DNA of 18,805 nt from assembly GCA_964409535.1 (NCBI GenBank), contig CAYPDQ010000016.1, positions 1 through 18,805 of the forward strand, read 5' to 3'. Within the stretch, counting starts at the first letter, position 1. Every line of letters begins with the position of its first letter. The notes below the pieces were generated by a model that was given only the letters and a program-made list of their open reading frames with translations, was not told where the DNA came from and did not search any database. The stretch is from JBBUAX01 sp964409535 (GTDB lineage: Bacteria; Patescibacteriota; Minisyncoccia; UBA6257; 2-01-FULL-56-20). Shown piece after piece: positions 12,556 to 18,805 of this stretch. Both the position numbers and the translations under genes were made by a program.

Positions 12556-12583
12556 ACTATACCGCCGGCACTATACGCCGCAA
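12556..12583 (-). promoter_or_regulatory. Promoter of the candidate ncRNA
   Basis: On the minus strand, TTGCGG (12583-12578), a 16-nt spacer and TATAGT (12561-12556) form a reasonable sigma-70-type promoter. A second TATAGT lies within the spacer (12575-12570). Transcription would begin near 12549. Confidence 0.55.
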
Positions 12584-12625
12584 CCCGGGGTTATGCACAG
12601 GCCGATTTCTTCGGAAAATCGCGGT

Positions 12626-13888
12626 TCAGTCGCTCCGCGAATTTTTGGGTGTCGGTGCGTCTTTGACCCCAAATTCATTGCTTTCCCAGGAAACGCGCGC
12701 GTAGCCTTTGTCCGCCGGAATTTCGCTCCAAGAAACCGCGTCCCGGACATTCCCATCTTTATCGTAGAGAGTTAAGGCATTGTTTTTATACGCCAGCGCG
12801 TATGATGACGGCCAGGGAACATCTGCGCTTACACCGCCGGTGTAGCCGCCTTCATTGGCGAGAAGTAAATACTTGCCGGCGGCGATTACCTTGCCGTTCA
12901 GGCGCGATGGAACTACCAAGCTTGATTCTGTGCCGGTCGAGCTTTTCTTTTTTACGCTCCAGCCGGTCAAATCCCCGTCCTCACCGCCGGCGTTGTAGAG
13001 AACTATGAATTCATAGTCGGCGCTACCGGTTTTGCCGGCCATTACCTCGGCGATTAAAACGCGCGGCGGGCGCGTGTTCTCCGCGGGAGGCGGCGTAGGT
13101 TCCGGCGACGGAGATGCTGGAACCAAGGGTTCAGGCGCGAGAGCGGATTCCGGAGCATTGACAGGCGGCGGAGATATATCCCCGACCGTAATCCGGTCCC
13201 GAATATCTTCAAAGACAGCCGGGCCAATGCCGCTTACGTTCATTATGTCTTCGATTTTATAAAATGACCCTTGAGTGTTTCGATAGTCAATGATCGCGTC
13301 GGCTTTGACGTCCCCAATTCCTTTGAGAGTCATAAGCTCAGCTTTGCCCGCAGTGTTGATGTTGGTCGTTCCGGTTAGAGGAGCTGGCGCGGGGGCAGAT
13401 TCTGGAGCAGGAACAAGAGCGGGTGGCGGTGGCGGAGGGACAGGAGACGGAGCGGGAGACGCGAGAGGGGCAGGCGGCGGAGATATATCCCCGACCGTAA
13501 TCCGGTCCCGAATATCTTCAAAGACAGCCGGGCCAATGCCGCTTACGTTCGTGATATCTTCTATGCGGTAGAACGGGCCTTTGGCGTTTCGGTAGTCAAT
13601 GATCGCAGCGGCTTTGACGTCCCCGATCCCCCTCAAAGTCGTGAGTTCGGCACTGCCCGCGGTGTTGATGTTCACGATCCTGGTTGCGGGAATCGGCGCC
13701 GGCGCAGATGCGGCCGGAGCCGCCGGCGCCGCCTGGTCCGAGACCGAAGCCAAAAATTGCGAGACGGCAGGGGATTTTTTCTCTGCGACGGACACACTCG
13801 CCACAACCGCCGCCACAAGCGCGATGCCGGCTATAAGCCGTCCGTTCTCTTTTATTTTTTGCAAAAGCGTTTGCAAAATCTTGTTCAC
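12626..13888 (-). CDS. Double-ComEA helix-hairpin-helix protein with C-terminal lamin-tail domain
   Basis: A 420-aa surface protein. A membrane anchor (about residues 15-35, LIAGIALVAAVVASVSVA) is followed by two ComEA-type helix-hairpin-helix DNA-binding domains (about 70-134 and 174-237). Each has VNINTAG or TNINTAG, then LRGIGDVKA or LKGIGDVKA, and NVSGIGPAVFEDIRDRI. Pro/Ala-rich linkers separate the domains. A lamin-tail beta-sandwich (about 273-415) starts at RVLIAEVMAG and includes YEFIVLYNA and LTGWSVKKKS. ComEA binds incoming double-stranded DNA in natural transformation; the lamin-tail module may bind DNA or the cell surface. The start overlaps comEC's end by 4 nt. The two HhH copies share an 80-bp identical DNA tract. 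Confidence 0.88.
   Translation of the reverse strand: MNKILQTLLQKIKENGRLIAGIALVAAVVASVSVAEKKSPAVSQFLASVSDQAAPAAPAASAPAPIPATRIVNINTAGSAELTTLRGIGDVKAAAIIDYRNAKGPFYRIEDITNVSGIGPAVFEDIRDRITVGDISPPPAPLASPAPSPVPPPPPPALVPAPESAPAPAPLTGTTNINTAGKAELMTLKGIGDVKADAIIDYRNTQGSFYKIEDIMNVSGIGPAVFEDIRDRITVGDISPPPVNAPESALAPEPLVPASPSPEPTPPPAENTRPPRVLIAEVMAGKTGSADYEFIVLYNAGGEDGDLTGWSVKKKSSTGTESSLVVPSRLNGKVIAAGKYLLLANEGGYTGGVSADVPWPSSYALAYKNNALTLYDKDGNVRDAVSWSEIPADKGYARVSWESNEFGVKDAPTPKNSRSD
13162..13241 (-). repeat. 80-bp direct repeat, copy in the second HhH domain
   Basis: Identical over 80 bp to 13471-13550 (309 bp, or 103 codons, away). It encodes the end of the HhH domain, VSGIGPAVFEDIRDRITVGD, and the start of the following proline-rich linker. 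Flanking parts of the two domains are clearly diverged. Confidence 0.85.
13471..13550 (-). repeat. 80-bp direct repeat, copy in the first HhH domain
   Basis: The partner of 13162-13241. Perfect identity limited to this tract suggests gene conversion or a recent partial duplication within the gene. Confidence 0.85.
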
Positions 13889-15309
13889 GCTTTTTGAATT
13901 TTATCAGTTTTTTTGCGGTAGAACCAACGGGTGAAGCCGATAAGAGCCGCGTAGTATGCCGCGACGGCGTAGGCACCCACTTTCGGATTAAAAAGCGCGG
14001 CGCGGTCGGCAAAGAAACTGATCACTAAAATTACATAGGTGATAAGCGGCGCGAGCAAGAAACTCAACGCTTGGGCGACGGGATAAAAAACGAGGGCGGC
14101 AAGCCCCATAAGAAGCCCCGAGGCCATAATTACGGGGATAACCGTGAGAATGAGGACATTCGCGGCAAAAGCGGTTAGGGAAAAATTTTGGAATTGGACT
14201 ATGAGGATAGGGGCGGTGGCGGCTTGGGCGGAGAGTGTCGCGAGGAGAGTTGCTTTCCAGTTCAGGAAACCGTCGCCCGTAAGTCCCAGGGCCCTGCGCA
14301 GGACCGGCTCAAGATAAACGATCCCCATCGCCGCGAGGAAGGACAACTGAAAACCAACGTCGTAGATGAGAACCTTGGGATTCACGAGCGCAAGCGCGAG
14401 CGCCGCCAAAGCCAAAGCGTTATAGGCCGCGTATTTTCTGCCGGCCACCTTGGCAAGCGCCGCCAGGAATCCCATTATCCCGGCGCGGATGGCGGAAGCC
14501 GGGAAACCGATCAAAGCCACGAAGCCGAAGACGAGAACAAATGTTCCAACGAACGCCCACCGCCGCGTGAGAACATAGAGCAGAGTGTTCATAATAGCCG
14601 CAACGATAATGGCGATATGCAGGCCGGAGACGGCGGTGAGGTGCCTTGTTCCGGAAAGCGATAGTTTTTGGAGAAACTCCTCGCTAAAATCCTGATTCAC
14701 CCCCAAAGTGACGCCGGAGAGAAGGGCGGCTTCACCCGGCCGGAGGAGTTCCCGGTAGGCCGCGCGGATGCCGCGCTTTACGCGGTAGAGAAACGACAAA
14801 ATTTTGCCGCCCTCGCCGCGGGCGGTAAGAGCCAGGCGGGGATTTTGCATCGTGCCGGCCACGCGTTCTTTCCCAAGATACCGGCCGTAGTAGCCGTCCG
14901 GCGGAGGCGAAACCGCGCCTACGGCGACAAGCTTGTCGCCGTAGAAAAATTCCGGCTCGGCTCCGGTTCGGACGAGGAGTTTCCCGTAGCCGGTTTTAAG
15001 ATAAAACGACTGTTCGCCTCCGCTTCCGGCCGGGTCGCTCACAATATTTCCTGAAACCTCTGCTTCTTCCGGGAGGTTCGCGACCTGCGTCCGGTATCCC
15101 CCATCGCCTTCTAAGTAGTAAAAACCGCCTGCGAGCAGGAGCGCGGAGGCAAGAAGAGCCAGCCACAGTCTTTCTCCCGAGACGAAGACGGCCGCGAAGA
15201 GGATCGCCGCCGGCACCAAGGAATAGAGGAGAGATAAGCCCAGGGACGCGTAAACGATGCCGGAAAGAAAAGAAAGAGTTAATAAGAAAAAAGCCAGGTG
15301 GGCGGGCAT
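13885..15309 (-). CDS. comEC: ComEC/Rec2 DNA-uptake channel, without the metallo-beta-lactamase domain
   Basis: Membrane channel that moves single-stranded DNA into the cytoplasm during transformation. The 474-aa protein has N-terminal membrane helices, an OB-like external domain (about 75-165, including GNIVSDPAGSGGEQSFYL), and the competence domain. That domain carries LLSGVTLGVNQDFSEEF, GTRHLTAVSGLHIAII and FPASAIRAGIMGFLA, and many membrane helices up to the basic tail FYRKKTDKIQKA. Bacillus-type ComEC (about 780 aa) ends in a metallo-beta-lactamase-like domain thought to degrade the non-transforming strand; it is absent here. The gene lies 9 nt after a membrane-anchored HNH nuclease and overlaps the ComEA-like gene by 4 nt, forming a compact DNA-uptake operon. 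Confidence 0.92.
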   Translation of the reverse strand: MPAHLAFFLLTLSFLSGIVYASLGLSLLYSLVPAAILFAAVFVSGERLWLALLASALLLAGGFYYLEGDGGYRTQVANLPEEAEVSGNIVSDPAGSGGEQSFYLKTGYGKLLVRTGAEPEFFYGDKLVAVGAVSPPPDGYYGRYLGKERVAGTMQNPRLALTARGEGGKILSFLYRVKRGIRAAYRELLRPGEAALLSGVTLGVNQDFSEEFLQKLSLSGTRHLTAVSGLHIAIIVAAIMNTLLYVLTRRWAFVGTFVLVFGFVALIGFPASAIRAGIMGFLAALAKVAGRKYAAYNALALAALALALVNPKVLIYDVGFQLSFLAAMGIVYLEPVLRRALGLTGDGFLNWKATLLATLSAQAATAPILIVQFQNFSLTAFAANVLILTVIPVIMASGLLMGLAALVFYPVAQALSFLLAPLITYVILVISFFADRAALFNPKVGAYAVAAYYAALIGFTRWFYRKKTDKIQKA

Positions 15310-15318
15310 GGTAGAACC

Positions 15319-15939
15319 TTAGTTTGACCAATTGCGATAGCGAGATTTGATTTCCTTGATCTGGTCTTCGGTCAAGTTTTTATAGACGGCGAGCCAGTCG
15401 CTCGCGATCTGCCGCTCTGCCGATCGCAGGTCGGCGCGGCCGGCGCAGACCTCCTCTCGGAGAAAAACCTCCACTACGTCTTTTTCCCGGAAACCGGGGG
15501 CGGGCTCTGCCGGTTCGGCCCAAAGGTTGGCGATGTCGTTCGAGCCGCCCAGGGCGAGCGGAATTAAATGGTCAACTTCGTAAGAGCCGCGGGGCTGCGG
15601 ATAAGGCACGCCATATTCGGCGTAGACCTGCTTGCGCATCTTTTCCGAGACGCTGCGCACGGTTTTGGTGTAGCCCGAAGCGCAGATGACCTCCAACGCC
15701 GTTTCTTCAAACACCGCCCCGGGCGTGCAGCCGGGATCGGGCAAGGCCCCGTTCGGGCGGCACTCGCTTGATTTAATCCGTTCACCAAGGGGCGGCGCGG
15801 AATTTTCCGGGGAGAGGAGCGCGGTTAGCCGGCTCGTCTTTGCCACCTCCGCCTGGTGGCGGGGAAAGTAGATAAAGCCCCAGACGCCGAAAGCGACGAC
15901 AAGGAACAGAAAGGCGATGCGGTGGGGAGCGCGGAACAT
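15319..15939 (-). CDS. Membrane-anchored HNH-type nuclease
   Basis: A 206-aa protein with an N-terminal membrane helix (IAFLFLVVAFGVWGFIYF, about residues 8-25), so the rest is probably outside the membrane. Cysteines in SSECRPNGALPDPGCTPG and VICASGY suggest a disulfide-stabilised region. The HNH-like core is YEVDHLIPLALGGSNDIANLWAEP, with the DH pair and the Asn of NLW as likely metal-site residues. It is the first gene of a probable operon with comEC and the ComEA-like gene. It may therefore cut DNA at the surface or degrade the non-transforming strand; that role is inferred. A TATA-rich stretch about 7 nt before the ATG suggests a leaderless transcript. Confidence 0.8.
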   Translation of the reverse strand: MFRAPHRIAFLFLVVAFGVWGFIYFPRHQAEVAKTSRLTALLSPENSAPPLGERIKSSECRPNGALPDPGCTPGAVFEETALEVICASGYTKTVRSVSEKMRKQVYAEYGVPYPQPRGSYEVDHLIPLALGGSNDIANLWAEPAEPAPGFREKDVVEVFLREEVCAGRADLRSAERQIASDWLAVYKNLTEDQIKEIKSRYRNWSN

Positions 15940-15958
15940 TTCGCCTATAATTTTCCGG

Positions 15959-18646
15959 TCATGGCTTCGGTTCCCTCCGCAAAAACCAATATTTTGTTAT
16001 TTCAAGAAAAACAAGTTCTGTGCCGCTGATCGCCGCAATCCACAGCCAATGCATCGGCGCAAGCGGTACGGTTTTGAGCACGCCCTGAAGAACCGGCCAA
16101 TACACCGCGGAAAAGATCATGGTAAGGCCGATGAGCAAGGCGGCGATAAGGTAGGGATTGGAGAAGATATCTTTGCGTATAACCGGCCGCCGGAGCGAGC
16201 TTACGACAAACGAGAGCACGAGCGAGTCAATGGCCGTTGTCGCAAAGATAAAAGTGCGCGCGAATTCCAGGTCGCCGGTATAGTTCAATATGGGGTAAAA
16301 GGTAAGAAGCGCGGGGCCGCCGATAAAAAACATCGCTACGAGCCACTTGACATACGCTCTCGTGAAGATCGGCTCGCGAAGCCCCCTCGGCTTCTGCCGC
16401 ATCAGCGGCTCGGTCTTTTCCTTGCTGAACACGAGCGCGGCCGCGGGGAAGGTGTCCTCCACCAGATTGATGAAAAGAATTTGGGCGGGAAGAAGCGGCA
16501 GGGGCAGTCCCAAGAGGATCGCAAAGCCGAGGATAAAGATCTCCGAAAAATCGTCCCCGAGAAGATAGACGATGACTTTGCGGATATTTTCAAAAATAAG
16601 CCGGCCCTGCTCCACCGCTTTGACGAGCGTGTGGAAGTTGCCGTCCAGGATGATCATATCCGACGCTTCTTTGGCGATTTCCGTGCCGGAGCCGACCGCC
16701 ACCCCGATATCCGCGCCGTGGAGCGAGGGAGCGTCGTTTACCCCGTCTCCGACCATGGCAACCACCTCGCCACCCGCGCGCAGAGCTTCCACAATGTGTA
16801 TTTTGTGGTGCGGAGAGACGCGGGCGTAGAGGCGGATTGTCTTCGCCCGCTCTTGCAGTGTTTCTTTGGGCATATCCTCCACATCTTTGCCTTCCAATAT
16901 CTCTTCCGGCGAAATCTCCATGCCCAATTCTTCCGCGACCGCAAGCGTGGTGTATTTGTGGTCGCCGGTCACAATAATGGTTTTGATGCCCGCCTCCGCC
17001 GTGAGCCGCAACGCCTCTTTTGCTTCTTTGCGAACCGGATCTTTGATGGCGATAAATCCGATGAAGACCAGTTTTTTGAGCAGTTCCGGGATGGATCTGC
17101 CGCGCGCTTGGCGCATCGGATAGCTTCTGTAGGCGCACGCCAGAATGCGGAGCCCCTTCCGGGCGAGCGCGTCGCTTTTTTCCTTCAAGGCGCGGAAAAT
17201 GTCGGAATTTATGGACTCATGCTTGCCGTCAACATCAATGAAATGCGAATCGGCAATGATGGTCTCCGGCGCTCCGAGCACGTAGAGGACTGCCTCATTC
17301 TTGCTCTTGCCGTGCAAACTCCCGGAAATTTTGAGAGTTGGGTCAAAGGGCATCTCTTCAATAAGCGGCAGATCATGTTCGATCCGTTCTTTTTCAAGCC
17401 CGGCCTGGAGAGCCGCAAGGTAGAGAGCCCGCTCGGTAGGTTTGCCCCGCACGACCCACTTTTCAAGTTCTTCATGCGGATTTTCAACAAAGGCGCTCGT
17501 GGTAAGAAGCGCGATTTTGAGCGCGGTGATATGCGACTCCACGCCGTTATGGTCAAAATTTCCATTGAGCTTTTTCCCGTCGAACAAGAGCTCCCGTCTG
17601 CCGGTCAAAATTCGGCTCACCTGCATATCGCCGGAGGTCAAGGTGCCGGTCTTGTCGGTGCAAATCACGGTGGTCGAGCCAAGGGTCTCGGCGACGTTGA
17701 GCTTCTTGACCAGCGCCTTTTGCGCCAAGAGTCGCCGCATGCCGACCGCAAGAATGATCGTTATCACGATCGGCAGTCCTTCCGGGATGGCCGAAACCGC
17801 GAGCGCCAAGCTCGTCACAAATATGTCGGCAAAGGGATCGCCTCGCAGATATCCCAGCACGACGAGAACGGCAATGATGCCGAGGATGCCGAGCCCAACA
17901 ATGCGGGAGGTCTGCGCCAATTTCTTTTGCAGGGGTGTCTGCGGCTTTTCCGTTTCTTTAAGCATTAGCGCGATCTTTCCCATCTCCGTCCGAAGTCCCG
18001 TCGCAACCACTACTGCCGTCGCCTCGCCGCGGTCTACGAGCGTCCCCGTAAATACCATATTATTGCGCTCGGCAAGCGGAGTATCGTCTGCCCACGTCTC
18101 CTGCGGATTTTTTAGGACGGCGAGCGATTCGCCGGTCAAGGCCGCCTCGTTCACTTCCAGGCCTTCCGTCTCAACGAGCCGCGCGTCGGCCGGGACTTTG
18201 TCGCCGGCCTGAAGAGCAATAATATCGCCGGGCACGAGCTCGGCCGCGGATACTTCTGTGTCGTGGCCGTCGCGCCTGGCGCGCGCGCGGAGATCAACCG
18301 CGCGCTTCAGGAACGCCAGGGTTTGCTCCGCTTTATATTCCTGGATCGTGCCGACAGTCGCGTTAATCAGGAGAACGATGATGATAAAGAAGGCGTCATT
18401 GCGACGGCCGAGGAAAAAGGAGATGGCCATCGCCGTGAGAATTATATAGACGAGAATGCTCTGGAACTGCCGCAGAAAAATGACCGCGGGGCTCGCGAGC
18501 TTCTCTTCCGGCAGCGCGTTTGCGCCGAAATGCTCACGGCGGCGGCTTGCTTCCTCCTTGCTCAATCCGTGCTCGCTCGTCTGCAGCGCCTCAAACGTCG
18601 CAGCAATTGTTTTTGCGTGCCATATTTCCGTTTCTCTATCTATCAT
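15959..18646 (-). CDS. P2-type cation-transporting ATPase (Ca2+-ATPase-like)
   Basis: An 895-aa P-type ATPase that couples ATP hydrolysis to cation transport across the membrane. Visible parts are the N-terminal cation-ATPase domain (LQTSEHGLSKEEASRRREHF), the actuator TGES at 171-174, and M4 IPEGLP at about 287-292. The phosphorylated Asp is in DKTGTLT at 331. KGLRILACAYR, IVTGDHKYTTLAVAEELG and MVGDGVNDAPSLHGADIG follow, then six C-terminal helices. M4 is typical of Ca2+-type pumps. M5 and M6 differ: YLLGDDFSEIF and NLVEDTFPA, where Ca2+ pumps commonly have an Asn in M5 and NLVTDGLPA in M6. Ion specificity is therefore uncertain. No accessory gene is adjacent. Confidence 0.92.
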   Translation of the reverse strand: MIDRETEIWHAKTIAATFEALQTSEHGLSKEEASRRREHFGANALPEEKLASPAVIFLRQFQSILVYIILTAMAISFFLGRRNDAFFIIIVLLINATVGTIQEYKAEQTLAFLKRAVDLRARARRDGHDTEVSAAELVPGDIIALQAGDKVPADARLVETEGLEVNEAALTGESLAVLKNPQETWADDTPLAERNNMVFTGTLVDRGEATAVVVATGLRTEMGKIALMLKETEKPQTPLQKKLAQTSRIVGLGILGIIAVLVVLGYLRGDPFADIFVTSLALAVSAIPEGLPIVITIILAVGMRRLLAQKALVKKLNVAETLGSTTVICTDKTGTLTSGDMQVSRILTGRRELLFDGKKLNGNFDHNGVESHITALKIALLTTSAFVENPHEELEKWVVRGKPTERALYLAALQAGLEKERIEHDLPLIEEMPFDPTLKISGSLHGKSKNEAVLYVLGAPETIIADSHFIDVDGKHESINSDIFRALKEKSDALARKGLRILACAYRSYPMRQARGRSIPELLKKLVFIGFIAIKDPVRKEAKEALRLTAEAGIKTIIVTGDHKYTTLAVAEELGMEISPEEILEGKDVEDMPKETLQERAKTIRLYARVSPHHKIHIVEALRAGGEVVAMVGDGVNDAPSLHGADIGVAVGSGTEIAKEASDMIILDGNFHTLVKAVEQGRLIFENIRKVIVYLLGDDFSEIFILGFAILLGLPLPLLPAQILFINLVEDTFPAAALVFSKEKTEPLMRQKPRGLREPIFTRAYVKWLVAMFFIGGPALLTFYPILNYTGDLEFARTFIFATTAIDSLVLSFVVSSLRRPVIRKDIFSNPYLIAALLIGLTMIFSAVYWPVLQGVLKTVPLAPMHWLWIAAISGTELVFLEITKYWFLRREPKP

Positions 18647-18760
18647 ATTCTCATGACGTGTCCGCGATTTCTAACGGGATTCATAAATTCGGATGAGGAA
18701 TTTCAATCGTATCGCCATGATGGCGGTGTCTGCTTGAAAATATCCGAACTGAAATGCAGT

Positions 18761-18803
18761 GCGGCGGGCGGAAGGGGGGCGTGGGGGGAATTCCGCCCGC
18801 CGC
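18761..18803. repeat. 13-bp perfect inverted repeat at the window end
   Basis: GCGGCGGGCGGAA (18761-18773) and its exact complement (18791-18803) flank a 17-nt G-rich loop. It lies about 115 bp upstream of the ATPase start. It could be the end hairpin of an upstream minus-strand gene, but no T tract is visible within the window. The rest of 18647-18760 holds no gene that I can see. Confidence 0.6.
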
Positions 18804-18805
18804 GT

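Noticed and set aside
12342..12583. RNase P, SRP or tmRNA as the identity of the gap RNA
   Set aside because: The conserved RNase P GAGGAAAGUC, the SRP GGUCAGGUCCGGAAGGAAGC core and the tmRNA tRNA-like ends were not found on either strand. An Rfam search would decide this.
13162..13550. CRISPR-like spaced repeats
   Set aside because: Only two copies, 80 bp each, both inside one coding frame and encoding the same HhH segment. This is domain duplication.
15917..17968. A 683-codon open frame on the plus strand opposite the P-type ATPase
   Set aside because: Its composition is Arg/His/Phe-rich and low-complexity. The minus frame has all P-type ATPase motifs, so this is a shadow frame.

Overview
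The window looks like a chromosomal segment of a candidate phyla radiation bacterium (Patescibacteria, most like Parcubacteria). This is inferred from compact genes, ATGA overlaps, -10 boxes placed directly at start codons, short palindromic repeats inside essential genes, a minimal competence set, and small prepilin-type proteins. No rRNA or tRNA gene was found, so the lineage is not fixed further.

Layout. A hypothetical gene (-) and thrS (+) diverge from a shared promoter region (60-2666). Next is a gap of about 340 bp with two overlooked short membrane-peptide genes (-), then miaA (+). From 3956 to the right end nearly everything is on the minus strand. In order of transcription from the right these are: a P2-type cation ATPase; a competence block (membrane-anchored HNH nuclease, comEC lacking its metallo-beta-lactamase domain, and a double-ComEA/lamin-tail fusion); a probable structured non-coding RNA with its own promoter and terminator; gyrB; a 22-bp-arm inverted repeat; secE-nusG-rplK-tmk; a DGR-type reverse transcriptase; a prepilin fused to a formylglycine-enzyme/C-type-lectin-like domain; a solitary HicB-like gene; and gatB.

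The most interesting system is the diversity-generating retroelement (DGR) at about 5840-8170. The prepilin-lectin protein ends in a typical DGR variable region: NNY codons at the exposed positions, followed by an adenine-free run encoding VGFRCAR and then a hairpin. The adjacent RT has the DGR-type IGNLTSQ and YMDD motifs. However, its finger region has been replaced by a 58-bp near-copy of the pilin gene's own promoter and start, which brings one in-frame TAA. No template repeat or Avd gene is visible. The element is therefore either decaying, assembled incorrectly, or dependent on a template and RT elsewhere in the genome.

Other points of interest are the unassigned RNA upstream of gyrB, palindromic elements coding in frame within MiaA, ThrRS and GatB, and the nuclease-ComEC-ComEA operon.
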